DNA of 64,000 nt from Cupriavidus basilensis (lineage in GTDB: Bacteria > Pseudomonadota > Gammaproteobacteria > Burkholderiales > Burkholderiaceae), in assembly GCF_008801925.2 (NCBI RefSeq), contig NZ_CP062806.1, positions 124,001 to 188,000 of the forward strand, in the 5' to 3' direction. Position numbers and translations under genes: made by a program. The notes beneath the pieces are model-generated. The model had not been told where the DNA came from, ran no database searches, and worked only from the letters and a program-made list of their open reading frames with translations. Positions 34,641-43,687 of the stretch are shown in pieces (the stretch's first letter is position 1; each line of letters begins with the position of its first letter).

Positions 34641-35837
34641 TTGGATGCCTTTATCGTGGATGCCGTGCGATCCCCGCGCGGCCAGGCACGCGCCGGCGGC
34701 GCGTTGGCCGGCGTCAAGCCGGTGCATCTGTTGGCGCAGGTGTACGAGGCGGTGGCAGCACGCGCCGGGGTCGACACCGGTGCGGTCGAGGATGCGATGA
34801 TCGGCTGCGTCTCACAGACCGGCGAGCAAGGCTCGAACATCGGCAAGATTGCCGCCCTGTATGCGGGATGGAGCCCCGCGATGCCGGCGGCGACCATCAA
34901 CCGGTTCTGCAGCTCGGGACTTTCGGCCGTCGGGCTGGCCGCGCTCCAGGCCGCCGCGTCGGATGGCCTGGCGGTCGGCGGCGGGGTGGAGATGATGTCG
35001 CGCGTACCGATGTTCAGCGACAACGGTGCATGGCGCAACGACCCCGAGATCGCCGAGGCCACGCATTTCATGTCGCCCGGGATCGGCGCGGACCTGGTGG
35101 CAACGCGCCACGGCATCAGCCGCGAGGCTTGCGACGCCTACGCGGCACTGTCGCAGCAGCGCGCCGCGTCGGCCAGGGAAACGGGCCGTTTCGCAGCGTC
35201 GCTGGTTCCCGTGCGTGACATGGCGGGGACTGTCGTGCTCGCGCAGGACGAGACGATCCGGGCTGGCACGACCGTCGGGACGCTTGCCGCCATGCAGCCC
35301 GCTTTCGCTGCCGAGGGCGACGCCGGCGGCGACGCGATGCTGTTGCGGCATTTTCCGGACCTCGATGCCGTGCAACACGTTCACCATGCCGGCAACTCTC
35401 CCTGCATGGCCGACGGTGCCGCACTGGTCCTGCTCGCCTCGCGCCAGGCCCTCCAACGCCACGGGCTGCGCGCCCGCGCCCGGATCCTGGCGGTGGCGGA
35501 CGCCTGCGTTCCCTTCGTACAGACCGGCGCGGTGGAAGCCACGAGGAAGGTGCTAGACCGAGCCGGCCTGACGCTGTCGGATATCGATCTCTTCGAGGTG
35601 CGGGATTCGTTCGCGGCAGTTACGCTGCACTACGTGCGGACGCTCGGCATTGACATGGAGCGCTTCAACGTGAACGGCAGCTCGATCGCGCTCGGCCATC
35701 CCATGGGCGCCACCGGAGCGATGCTGGTCGGCGCGGCGCTGGATGAACTGGAACGCATCGACGGTAGGCGCGCAGTCGTGGCAATTCCCGGCGCTGCCGG
35801 CGTTGCCGTGGCCATGATCATCGAACGGGCACAGTGA
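34641..35837 (+). CDS. thiolase-family protein with altered active site
   Basis: 398 residues if started at the TTG 34641, which has AGGAG 5 nt upstream and begins [14 protein letters not shown], the normal thiolase N-terminus; no ATG or GTG fits. The acyl-accepting Cys90 is in [12 protein letters not shown], and the C-terminal GHPMGATGA His is present (about 353). However, the usual NEAFA motif is replaced by EVRDSFAAV, and the usual second catalytic Cys in CxGGGxG is replaced by [12 protein letters not shown]. Family reaction: CoA-dependent cleavage or formation of 3-ketoacyl-CoA. With His and first Cys kept but the second Cys gone, the chemistry may differ from ordinary degradative thiolases. 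It heads module C under operator copy 3. Confidence 0.85.
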   Translation: MDAFIVDAVRSPRGQARAGGALAGVKPVHLLAQVYEAVAARAGVDTGAVEDAMIGCVSQTGEQGSNIGKIAALYAGWSPAMPAATINRFCSSGLSAVGLAALQAAASDGLAVGGGVEMMSRVPMFSDNGAWRNDPEIAEATHFMSPGIGADLVATRHGISREACDAYAALSQQRAASARETGRFAASLVPVRDMAGTVVLAQDETIRAGTTVGTLAAMQPAFAAEGDAGGDAMLLRHFPDLDAVQHVHHAGNSPCMADGAALVLLASRQALQRHGLRARARILAVADACVPFVQTGAVEATRKVLDRAGLTLSDIDLFEVRDSFAAVTLHYVRTLGIDMERFNVNGSSIALGHPMGATGAMLVGAALDELERIDGRRAVVAIPGAAGVAVAMIIERAQ

Positions 35838-35871
35838 GGCCGCGCACGTCGTCCGACATATCGCCCAGTAG

Positions 35872-35887
35872 GTTCATTTGTTGAAGT
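35872..35887. promoter_or_regulatory. TTCA-N5-TGAA operator, copy 4 (before Bug receptor C)
   Basis: GTTCATTTGTTGAAGT, same orientation as copy 3, 72 bp before the Bug receptor start. It suggests a second regulated promoter within module C. Confidence 0.6.
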
Positions 35888-35958
35888 AAATGCCGTTCGG
35901 GATACATGATGCGCGCCCGCCGGCCGATAGAATTAAGACGCATCCGGTGGAGACAACA

Positions 35959-36942
35959 ATGAAGCACCTCCCTTTCCGCCTGCGCCTCGTGGCGCTGGGC
36001 CTGTCGGCCGTCGCCGCCCTCGGCGCGCCTGCTTCCTCTCAGGCCGAGCCGCCATGGCCCGCCCGGCCCATTGCGGTGATCGTGCCGTTCCCGCCCGGAC
36101 CGGTGGATGTCAACGTGCGCATTCTGACCACGAAGGTCTCGGCCATCCTGGGCCAGCCACTGGTGCTGGAGAACCGTCCCGGCGCCGGCCAGCGCATCGG
36201 CGGCGCGGCATTGACAAGGGCGCCGCGCGATGGCTACACGATCGGTGTCGTCACTCAGGCAGGACTGGTCGTCGCGCTGGTGCTGGACGCGACGACCCAA
36301 TACGATGTCCACAAGGATTTCACCTATCTGACGATGGGCTATGAATCGCCTTTCGTGATCACCGCGCCGGCGTCGAGCGGCATTCGGACGTTGGGTCAAC
36401 TTGTCGACCAGGCCAAGGCGAAACCGGGCATCGTGAAGTTCGGCTCGACCGGCGCCGGCACCGCCTTCCACATTTGGACCGAGGCATTCAACGGGGCGGC
36501 CGGCATCCAGCTGCTGCACGTGCCCTACAAGGGCGAGTCGCCCCTGCTGCAGGATCTCGCGGGCGGCCAAGTCGACATGGCCTTTTCCTCGCCGACCATG
36601 CGCAACCTTGTCGACGCCGGCAAGTTGGTGGCGCTCGCCACGACGGGTGAGAGGCGGGCCTCACTGTTCCCCGGCGTGCCCACCGTGCGCGAGCAGGGCA
36701 TTCCCTATACCGCCGTGTCGTGGCTCGGATTCGGCGCGCCCGCGGGCATTCCGGATGCCGTGCGCGACCGGCTGGTGACGGCCTTCCACCAGGCCATGCG
36801 CGACCCGCAGGTACAGGCCACGTTCAAGGCCAACGGCCTGCAACTCCTGCCGACGAGTCCAGAGGCATTCCGTAAGCAGGTGGCCAGTGAAATATCGCGC
36901 ATGAAGGAACTGGTCGCCGCGCAAGGCATCAGGCTGGACTGA
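35959..36942 (+). CDS. Bug/TctC-family periplasmic solute receptor C
   Basis: 327 residues, signal peptide ending in SSQAE. Motifs: WPARPIAVIVPFPPGPVDVN, LVLENRPGAGQRIGG, APRDGYTIGVV, HVPYKGESPLLQD, and PGVPTVREQGIPY. ATG 35959 was chosen because the signal peptide starts there and GGAGA lies upstream. Paralogue of the receptor at 23703, with the same neighbours (MHS transporter, SDR, ALDH) though in a different order. No TctAB genes nearby. It may deliver or sense an aromatic or dicarboxylic acid. A hairpin follows the stop codon, separating it partly from the transporter gene. Confidence 0.88.
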   Translation: MKHLPFRLRLVALGLSAVAALGAPASSQAEPPWPARPIAVIVPFPPGPVDVNVRILTTKVSAILGQPLVLENRPGAGQRIGGAALTRAPRDGYTIGVVTQAGLVVALVLDATTQYDVHKDFTYLTMGYESPFVITAPASSGIRTLGQLVDQAKAKPGIVKFGSTGAGTAFHIWTEAFNGAAGIQLLHVPYKGESPLLQDLAGGQVDMAFSSPTMRNLVDAGKLVALATTGERRASLFPGVPTVREQGIPYTAVSWLGFGAPAGIPDAVRDRLVTAFHQAMRDPQVQATFKANGLQLLPTSPEAFRKQVASEISRMKELVAAQGIRLD

Positions 36943-36949
36943 TCGACTC

Positions 36950-36968
36950 GCCGGCCCATTTGGCCGGC
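36950..36968 (+). terminator. hairpin between Bug receptor and transporter
   Basis: GCCGGCC / GGCCGGC form a perfect 7-bp stem with a CATTT loop, followed by CCTTCTCT. It begins 8 bp after the receptor stop. It may attenuate read-through into the transporter gene or protect the upstream mRNA. Confidence 0.5.
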
Positions 36969-37017
36969 CCTTCTCTACCCGTCGTCGCCAGCGCGCGACC
37001 ATGTACGGAGCACACCC

Positions 37018-38343
37018 ATGAGCCAACCCACTACGCTGGCCAGCATCCAACCGGCCAGCGCGTCGGCCCCCGGCCGGCTCAATGCCGACCACTACCGCGT
37101 GCTTGGCCTGTCCACCCTGGGCGGCGCGCTCGAGTTCTACGAGTTCATCATCTTCATCTTCCTGGCGCCGATGCTGAGCGCCGTGATGTTCCCCGCCGAA
37201 GTGCCGGCCTGGCTGCGCCAGCTCCAGACGCTGGGCATCTTCGCCGCCGGCTACTTGGTCCGGCCGCTCGGCGGACTCGTACTGTCCATGCTGGGCGACA
37301 AACTCGGGCGCAAGCGCATGTTCGGCGTGACGCTGATCCTCATGGCCGCGCCCACGCTCTGCATCGGCCTGCTGCCGACCTACGCGCAGGCCGGCGCGGT
37401 AGCACCGCTGCTCTTGCTGCTGTGCCGGTTGTGCCAGGGGATCGCAATGGGCGGCGAGTTTCCGACCGCGGTGACTTTCATCGCGGAGCACGTGCCGGAG
37501 CGCCGCCTGGGATTGTCCATCGGCACGCTGGGAGCCGCGTTCACCCTCGGCACCATCCTCGGCATCTTCGCGGTGATGGCGACGGGCGCCATGTTCGACA
37601 AGTCCCAGATGGCAAGCATCGGCTGGCGCCTGCCCTTCATCGTGGGAGGCGTGTTCGGCTTGCTCTCGTCCTGGTTGCGGCGGCATGTGAAGGAAACGCC
37701 GGTGTTCGAGGAGATGCGCCGGCGCAAGGATGCGTCCGAAGCCATGCCCTTGCGCACGCTGTTCCGCCGCCAGCCGCGCGAGGTCCTGATCTGCCTCGCG
37801 GCAAGCGCCACCACAGCCGGCGTGCTGTCCGCCGCGCTGCTCTTCCCGGTGACCTACCTGCAGGTGGAGCTGGGATTCTCGCGCGACGTGGTGCATCACG
37901 CCCAACTATGGATGACGCTATCGCTGCTGGCCGGCACGCTGGTAGGCGGCGCGCTGCTCGACCGCTTTGGCTGGGTGCCCGTGATCACACTGTTCGGACT
38001 GGCGACTGCAGCCGGCATCGGCTGGACCTTCGCCGCGCCCGATCCGCACACCCTACGCTACGGCTGGGCCATGGTGGGCTTCGGCGCCGGCTTCACCACC
38101 ATGATGCACAACATCCTTGTGCGCAGCTTCACGCCGGAAGTTCGCGTGACCGGCATTGCCCTGACCTACAACCTGTCGCAGGCGGTGGTGGGCGGGCTGC
38201 TGCCGGTGCTGATGGGTTCGGTGGTGCATTTCTGGCCGATGGGCCTGGTCTGGATTCCGGTTTCCTTCATTGCTCTCGCCATTCTCGTGACGCCGCTGTC
38301 GTTGCGATACCGCAAGCCCATGCACGTGGCGCAGGGGGCCTGA
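37018..38343 (+). CDS. MFS transporter, MHS type, module C
   Basis: 441 residues, twelve membrane helices. GGALEFYEFIIFIFLAP in helix 1, YLVRPLGG, GDKLGRKRMFGVTL in the 2-3 loop and GGEFPTAVTFIAEHVPERRLG after helix 4 are MHS-family signatures. It is a clear paralogue of the transporter at 19500 (same FEFYEF/LEFYEF, EHVPERRLG and RYRKP tail). It likely imports an organic or aromatic acid by proton symport. It lies upstream of the SDR and ALDH genes, and gaps of 75 and 46 bp fit one transcript. Confidence 0.9.
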   Translation: MSQPTTLASIQPASASAPGRLNADHYRVLGLSTLGGALEFYEFIIFIFLAPMLSAVMFPAEVPAWLRQLQTLGIFAAGYLVRPLGGLVLSMLGDKLGRKRMFGVTLILMAAPTLCIGLLPTYAQAGAVAPLLLLLCRLCQGIAMGGEFPTAVTFIAEHVPERRLGLSIGTLGAAFTLGTILGIFAVMATGAMFDKSQMASIGWRLPFIVGGVFGLLSSWLRRHVKETPVFEEMRRRKDASEAMPLRTLFRRQPREVLICLAASATTAGVLSAALLFPVTYLQVELGFSRDVVHHAQLWMTLSLLAGTLVGGALLDRFGWVPVITLFGLATAAGIGWTFAAPDPHTLRYGWAMVGFGAGFTTMMHNILVRSFTPEVRVTGIALTYNLSQAVVGGLLPVLMGSVVHFWPMGLVWIPVSFIALAILVTPLSLRYRKPMHVAQGA

Positions 38344-38389
38344 GCACGTTCTGACTTTCTGACCTTCTGACCTTTCCAAGGAGATGCTG

Positions 38390-39154
38390 ATGGATGGATT
38401 CACCTTGCTTCCGCCACCCGGTACACGCGTGGCCGTGGTGGGCGGTTGCGGCGGTATCGGCCGCGCAGTGGTGGCGCGCGCCGTGGAGATCGGCCTGCGC
38501 GTGGTAGTGCTCGACCTGCCGCGTTCGATGGCGTTGTTCCCGCCACCGGAAGGCGCGCTGGCGGTGGCCTGCGATGCAATGGACGAAGCCAGCATGGGCG
38601 CCGCCTTCGACACCGTCGCGCGCGAGTTCGACGGCCTAGATGCGGTCATCAACCTGGTGGGCTTCACCAAGGAGCGCATGCGCCTGTCCGACGTGCCGCT
38701 CGCCGAATGGGACGAGATCACCCGCGGCACACTCACAAGCGCCTTCCTCGTCAGCCGCGCGGCATTGCCTCTGCTGCGGGCGGCCGGCGGCGGATCGATG
38801 GTCCATACGGCGTCGACGTTCGGCGTTGCCGTGTCGCTGCCAGGCTACGGTCCCTATGCAGCATCCAAGGCCGGCGTGATGAACCTGGTGCGTGCCCTCG
38901 CCACCGAATGCGGGCCCGAGATCCGCGTCAATGCCGTCGCGCCGGGACTGGTGCAGACCGCTTTCCTGCAAGGCGGTACCGGCCGCCCCGAGAAGAACGA
39001 GCGGATTGATGCGGACGCCGTGACACGCATGCTGCCCATGCGCCGCATCGCGCAGCCCGCCGACATGGTGGGGACCTACCTGTTCCTGATCGGGCCTGGC
39101 TCGGTCTACATCACGTCGCAAACCATCCATGTCAACGGAGGCCTGTGGTCATGA
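38390..39154 (+). CDS. SDR-family dehydrogenase, module C
   Basis: 254 residues from ATG 38390, six nt after AAGGAG; the ATG at 38384 touches that ribosome binding site and is less likely. Motifs: VAVVGGCGGIGRAVV for the dinucleotide, DAVINLVGFTKE in place of the usual NNAG, Ser in HTASTFG, the catalytic GPYAASKAG (YxxxK), and the C-terminal ITSQTIHVNGG. It resembles dihydrodiol or hydroxyacyl dehydrogenases in length and context. Its stop overlaps the ALDH start (ATGA). The remnant at 19487 is the deleted paralogue. The substrate is probably an alcohol, diol or hydroxyacyl intermediate on the way to the aldehyde or acid. Confidence 0.87.
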   Translation: MDGFTLLPPPGTRVAVVGGCGGIGRAVVARAVEIGLRVVVLDLPRSMALFPPPEGALAVACDAMDEASMGAAFDTVAREFDGLDAVINLVGFTKERMRLSDVPLAEWDEITRGTLTSAFLVSRAALPLLRAAGGGSMVHTASTFGVAVSLPGYGPYAASKAGVMNLVRALATECGPEIRVNAVAPGLVQTAFLQGGTGRPEKNERIDADAVTRMLPMRRIAQPADMVGTYLFLIGPGSVYITSQTIHVNGGLWS

Positions 39155-40638
39155 GCTTTCCCATTCCAGCCGAGGTCACCAGCTTTATCGACGGCGAGTT
39201 CGTCGCACTTGGTGCCGGCACCCGGCTGCCGGTCGTCAATCCCGCCGACGAGCAGCAGATCAGCCTGTTGCACGAAGCCGACGCCGGCGAAGTGGGTCGC
39301 GCGGTGGCGGCGGCGCGCAACGCCTTCGCACACGGTCCGTGGCCGCGCATGGCGCCCGGGGCGCGCAAGGCTGTGTTCGCGCGCATCATCGAACTGGTGG
39401 AGCGTAATCTCGACGAACTGGCGTGGCTCGAAACCGCCAACACCGGCCAGACGCTGCAGTACGCCCGCCGGTATCAGTTGCCGCGCATCCTGGGCAGCTT
39501 CGGCTTCTACGCCGAATGGCTGGGCCAAGCCACCGAACTCGCTACCAAGGACGGCGACGCCACGCTGCGCTACGTGCTGCGCGAGCCGCTGGGCGTGGTG
39601 GCGCTGATCTCGCCGTCGAATGCGCCAACCGCGCTCGCGTCGACAAAGATCGCGGCGGCACTGGCCTTCGGCAACACTTGCGTCGTCAAGACGTCGGAGT
39701 ACACCCCCCTGGCGCTGGCCCGGCTGATGTCGCTGTTGACCGACGCCGGTGTACCGCCCGGGGTGGTCAACCTGGTCAATGGACGGGGTCACGTGACAGG
39801 CAACGCGCTGGTGCGGCATCCGGACGTGCGCGCCATCTCCTTCACCGGCGGCACGGCTACGGCGCGCCAAATTGCGGCAGCGGCGGGCGAGGCGCTCAAG
39901 CGCGTCGACCTCGAACTGGGCGGCAAGTCGGCCAACATTGTCATGCCGAGCGCTGACCTCGACTTGGCCGTCGATGCGGCGCTTCTCGGCATCTACACCA
40001 ACAACGGGCAGCAATGCTTCGCGGGCTCGCGCATCGTGCTGCACCGGGACATCGCCGACGCGTTCATCGGTCGCTTTGTCGATCGCGCGGAACGCATTCG
40101 CGTGGGACATCCGCTCGACGCGTCCAGCGAGAACGGGCCGCTGGCGTTCCGCGGCAGCTACGAGCGCGTGGAGTCCTATGTCGACATCGCACGCAGCGAG
40201 GGCTGCAAGGTGCTGGCGGGCGGCACCCGCGAGCCGGGCTTCGATCGCGGCTATTACTTCCGTCCGACCGCCGTGCTGGCTCCATCCAATGCCGCGCGCG
40301 TTTGCCAGGAGGAGATCTTCGGGCCGTTCGCGTCGCTGCTGGTGGTGGATTCGCTCGACAAAGCCGTCGCTGTTGCCAACCACTCGCGCTACGGACTGGT
40401 GTCGTACCTGTGGACAGGCGAACTGGGCGAAGCGATGGATGCGACCCAACGCATCCAGGCCGGCAACGTCCTGGTCAATACGCCAATGCTGTCGCTCGAC
40501 CCGCGACTTCCCTTCGGCGGCTACAAGGAGTCCGGCGTCGGCAGGGAAGGGGCGCTGCCGAGCCGGCATTTCTATACTGAGGAGAAGACGGTGACAATAG
40601 CTCTGACCCCGCCGGCATTGCCGAAGCTGGGTCTCTAG
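39151..40638 (+). CDS. NAD(P)-dependent aldehyde dehydrogenase, module C
   Basis: 495 residues, complete ALDH. Cofactor region ISPSNAPTALASTKIAAALAFGN, Rossmann motif ISFTGGTATARQI, catalytic Glu in LELGGKSANIV, catalytic Cys in NNGQQCFAGSRI, then CQEEIFGPFAS and FGGYKESGVGREG. The ATG at 39151 overlaps the SDR stop by 4 bp, giving tight coupling. Carotenoid-cleavage oxygenases release aldehydes, so this enzyme is a good candidate to oxidise them to acids, which the acyl-CoA synthetase could then activate. It is the only intact ALDH of the locus because the module A copy is deleted. Confidence 0.9.
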   Translation: MSFPIPAEVTSFIDGEFVALGAGTRLPVVNPADEQQISLLHEADAGEVGRAVAAARNAFAHGPWPRMAPGARKAVFARIIELVERNLDELAWLETANTGQTLQYARRYQLPRILGSFGFYAEWLGQATELATKDGDATLRYVLREPLGVVALISPSNAPTALASTKIAAALAFGNTCVVKTSEYTPLALARLMSLLTDAGVPPGVVNLVNGRGHVTGNALVRHPDVRAISFTGGTATARQIAAAAGEALKRVDLELGGKSANIVMPSADLDLAVDAALLGIYTNNGQQCFAGSRIVLHRDIADAFIGRFVDRAERIRVGHPLDASSENGPLAFRGSYERVESYVDIARSEGCKVLAGGTREPGFDRGYYFRPTAVLAPSNAARVCQEEIFGPFASLLVVDSLDKAVAVANHSRYGLVSYLWTGELGEAMDATQRIQAGNVLVNTPMLSLDPRLPFGGYKESGVGREGALPSRHFYTEEKTVTIALTPPALPKLGL

Positions 40639-41241
40639 CCTCCGGCACGGTTGCGGCGAATCCCACTCCTACAGACGCTTTCGTATGCCTCATTATTGCG
40701 ACTCCCCACAGTTGCCGATGATGTGGCACGGGATCGGGTGGTGCGCCGCCGCTCTGTTGGCTAAAGCGGCCCTTGGGGTGTCTGTGCCCTCGGGCAGGTG
40801 ATCGGCGCTTTGTGGCCGATCTTTGCCGTTGTCGGGGGCCGGTGGCACACGCTGTCCCTTCGGCTCCATTGCCGGTGACAAATATACTTCACGGCCCGCA
40901 ACCGCTTATGCAGTAGGGGCTCGAGTGCTGGCCGGCGATGAACTTTCGTGTACGGCCGTCTTCAGACCTTGGCCCATAGTTGCGCTGAGCCATCCGAACG
41001 GCAGCTCCGCCAGACAACGGACTTTCGCGCTGCGACCGCGAACGTTGCGTTGTCGGCCGTAAGCCATCCCACGCCGTATCAATACCAACTTTCCTCCACG
41101 CTCGCGCTGATTGTCCATCCTCTGCCATTCAGAAGAGATTAGTGGGCGCCCGCGCCAACCGTTCATCATCTTCCAGTACTCACATACGCTGGAAATCCGC
41201 CTTGCGGGCGAGTCGTTTCAACGCGCGTTTGGGTTGCGCGA
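40639..41241. other. 600 bp without a recognisable gene
   Basis: Short open frames on both strands show no conserved motif, signal peptide or ribosome binding site. The stretch separates the catabolic region from the accessory patchwork and may be a junction of decayed DNA. Confidence 0.5.
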
Positions 41242-41490
41242 TCAGGAAACAGTGAGAACTGCTTTCAGCTCGAGAAAAGCCTCGAGCCAAAACGTGCCGT
41301 ACTCGCGGTTAATACCAGATTGCTTGAAGCCCCCGAATGGCGCGGCCGGTTCGTGTGCCAGCGTGTTGACCAGTACTCGACCCGCTTCGATTCTCCGTGC
41401 GAGCTCGCGCGCACGCTGGTCATCCGCCGAAAACACATACGCTTGCAAGCCGTAATTGGTGTCGTTGGTCGCAGTTTCACTCAGACGCCC
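41242..41490 (-). pseudogene. C-terminal fragment of an aldehyde dehydrogenase
   Basis: The minus-strand frame matches the last 80 or so residues of ALDHs: NDTNYGLQAYVFSADDQRARELARRI, EAGRVLVNTLAHEPAAPFGG, KQSGINREYG and AFLELKAVLTV, then a stop. The catalytic Cys and Glu regions are missing, and upstream of about 41490 the similarity ends. It differs in sequence from the ALDH just upstream at 39151, so it is a separate relic, not a local duplicate. Confidence 0.75.
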
Positions 41491-41638
41491 TTCGGTGCGA
41501 ACGCCCGCCTTCAACGATAATGGCCATTCGAGCGTCGCAAACTTCATGGATTGTGTCTGGCGGGACCGAAGAGTCTGCGCCACGGGCCGAGGCGCCGGCT
41601 AAAGCTTGAGCGCGATCCGACAGAACAATAGACTGACA

Positions 41639-42175
41639 ATGATCACAGGACACGTCTTTATTGCTACCAGCCTTGACGGCTATATCGCCCGACCCGATGG
41701 GGACATCGACTGGCTTCTGAACCGAGATGAGCCGACAGAAGACCATGGCTATCCGACCTTCATCGCCGACAAAGACGCGATCATTATGGGCCGAGGCTGC
41801 TACGAAAAAGTCCTCACGCTGGGCGAATGGGCTTACGACAAGCCCGTTCTGGTGCTGTCCCGGCAATTGGCTGGGAAGCCCGTGCCGGAGAGGCTGCAGG
41901 GAAAGGTGCGGTTCTCAGATAGCACGCCCACGGATGCGATGAGGCAACTGGAGGCTGAGGGCGCGCGTCGCGTGTACGTCGATGGCGGTCAGTTGCTTCA
42001 GTCGTTTCTGCGCGACGGATTGATTGCCGATTTGGTGGTCACCACCGTGCCAGTGTTGATCGGGGCTGGCAGACCATTGTTCGGCGCCCTGCCGCGTGAC
42101 GTCAGTCTGGCGCTCGAATCAAGCCGGCACTTTCCGTCCGGCCTAGTGCAGTCGACCTATCGCGTGCTGTACTAA
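41639..42175 (+). CDS. RibD C-terminal/dihydrofolate reductase-like protein
   Basis: 178 residues. Pattern of the small RibD-C/DHFR-like reductase family: GHVFIATSLDGYIARPDGDIDWL at the N-terminus, then DAIIMGRGCYEKVL, PVLVLSR, ARRVYVDGGQLLQSFL and VPVLIGAGRPLFG. Such stand-alone domains bind NADPH; their substrates are mostly unknown. ATG 41639 matches the family N-terminus; upstream extension to 41606 adds non-conserved residues. No operon partner is evident, as it lies between an ALDH relic and an IS66 relic. Confidence 0.85.
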   Translation: MITGHVFIATSLDGYIARPDGDIDWLLNRDEPTEDHGYPTFIADKDAIIMGRGCYEKVLTLGEWAYDKPVLVLSRQLAGKPVPERLQGKVRFSDSTPTDAMRQLEAEGARRVYVDGGQLLQSFLRDGLIADLVVTTVPVLIGAGRPLFGALPRDVSLALESSRHFPSGLVQSTYRVLY

Positions 42176-42257
42176 TTTGTGAAGATGCGATGATGAGGCT
42201 TGTACATCTGGCGCCGTGATCGCCACTATCTCGGTAGACGAGGCCTTGTGCGTTGCT

Positions 42258-42686
42258 TCAACCCATTCTAAAGCAGGTCAGCGTGGCGAGTCCCCGCCGG
42301 AAATGGCGGCTTCTCGGCCATTGCGACCGTTCGGGCACGATCAACGTGCCGGCTGCGCGTTGAATCTCGATGTGGATTACCTCGGGCGTCGCCGGCGCTG
42401 GCGTCTCGCATCGGTCTGCATCAGCGAGTTGCCCGGCTGCGGGCGAGGGCAGCACCTGCAGCGGTACAAACGCGCCGCCGTTCTGCAGCGTTGCCGGCAT
42501 CTGGCGCTGACGGTCTTCGCGCATCCATCGGTGCACCATGTTGGGGTCCACGCCGTGGCTGAGTGCCACTCCAGCCACCGATGCGTCCTCCTGTCGGATC
42601 TGCTCGAGCACCGTCATCTTGAATTTGGCGCTGTACTCGCGCCTGCGCGGCCGCGCAACTGTCGACACTTTATCGATCGTCTCCAC
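42258..42686 (-). pseudogene. tnpA: truncated IS66-family orfA (TnpA)
   Basis: From GTG 42686 the frame reads RPRRREYSAKFKMTVLEQIRQ, VAGVALSHGVDPNMVHRWMRE, and then HIEIQRAAGTLIV, matching the small helix-turn-helix TnpA protein of IS66-family elements. After the AAGTLIV motif similarity ends: the usual tail is replaced, and tnpB and tnpC are not present on either side. It is a residue of an IS66 element and marks past mobile DNA in this accessory stretch. Confidence 0.75.
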
Positions 42687-42851
42687 GATCTCCTTCGTGG
42701 GGAAGATGCAGGATCGCTTCGATCAACTCAAGGTGGGAACGTAGGGCGCTTACGTAGTTGGCGTCGATACGGGCGCGAACAGCGTTCACGGGCCCCTGAG
42801 AACGGTCTTCATCCCCATTTTTTGGGCGCAAAGTAGGGAGGCGTTTAAATT

Positions 42852-42866
42852 GATCCACTGTGGATC
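42852..42866. repeat. 15-bp perfect palindrome
   Basis: GATCCAC-T-GTGGATC, a perfect inverted repeat in the otherwise geneless 280 bp between the IS66 fragment and the next gene. It could be an element end or a protein-binding site; nothing decides which. Confidence 0.4.
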
Positions 42867-42968
42867 GCCCTAGTTTTCTTGACCGACCGAGAACTCTAGG
42901 TAGAGGTTGGATCAAATTAAACATCTCCCTCCCGCTCAGGCCGTGCTGGGCCATCCGGCTGCGGACAT

Positions 42969-43508
42969 CTACCTCTCAATCATCGGATTCAATCGCATCG
43001 CAGCAATGAACGACAGCAGGTTAGTGAGCATGATGTCCAACCCCATCAATCGTCCCATCGCTTGGTCGAGATTGGCCGACCTTGTGAAGGCTGCAAGCAA
43101 CTCTTGCATGGCAGCGCGCCAGTTTAATACCCACTTTTCGACGTCTGCCGCGGGGAGGAGGATCTTGCCAATGCCTAGAGTCATTATCGCGGCTACCTTC
43201 TTGGGAAGACTCTCGTACATCCCCGCTTTGCTCGCATCGGAGGTCCAAGAACAGTGCATGATGTAGGTCGAGTCTTCCTCGTCCGGCTTGCTTTCGCTTC
43301 CGATGATGACAAGCACATCGTTTTCGATGTCATCTAGCAGAGATAGGATTGAGCGGTCGCGCGCATCCGACCACTCCGCAATCATGTCAACGATCTCTGC
43401 GATATAGTTGAGCCGAGACTGAAGAGCTGCGAGATGCGAGTCCGACAGCGCCATGGCCGGGGACCGGAGATATGCAATTAGCTCTGCGGGTGTGGGCAAA
43501 GTCGACAT
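42969..43508 (-). CDS. hypothetical helical protein next to the exonuclease
   Basis: 179 residues, no recognised family. Mostly predicted helical: PTPAELIAYLRSPAMALSDSHL, then RLNYIAEIVDMIAEWSDARDRS, an acidic DDIENDVLVIIGS, and a C-terminal helix-rich stretch MGLDIMLTNLLSFIAAM that could be a short membrane-associated or packing helix. The frame is open further upstream, through the end of the exonuclease gene, so the start is uncertain; ATG 43508 is the first reasonable one. It is on the same strand as the exonuclease and DUF559-type genes. Confidence 0.55.
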   Translation of the reverse strand: MSTLPTPAELIAYLRSPAMALSDSHLAALQSRLNYIAEIVDMIAEWSDARDRSILSLLDDIENDVLVIIGSESKPDEEDSTYIMHCSWTSDASKAGMYESLPKKVAAIMTLGIGKILLPAADVEKWVLNWRAAMQELLAAFTRSANLDQAMGRLMGLDIMLTNLLSFIAAMRLNPMIER

Positions 43509-43687
43509 AGCAGCGTGCTTTAGTAAAGGATGGGGATTTCCATGTTCGCGGCGCGCTCCCATTCGGGGGAGCTCCAGCGGCCAGGCAACACAATAGAGTT
43601 TGACCTTCCGAATCGCTTTCTGCAGTGCGATCTGCTTGTCAGTAACCGATTTTCGACGTTTCGGGTCGGAACCTTTTGTACCACCGC

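Noticed and set aside
36661..37905. Long minus-strand open frame opposite the Bug receptor and MHS transporter
   Set aside because: His/Gln-rich shadow of membrane-protein codons; no start signal or domain.
40639..41241. Small frames in the gap after the module C aldehyde dehydrogenase
   Set aside because: No ribosome binding site, no family similarity, and inconsistent codon bias; likely decayed DNA.
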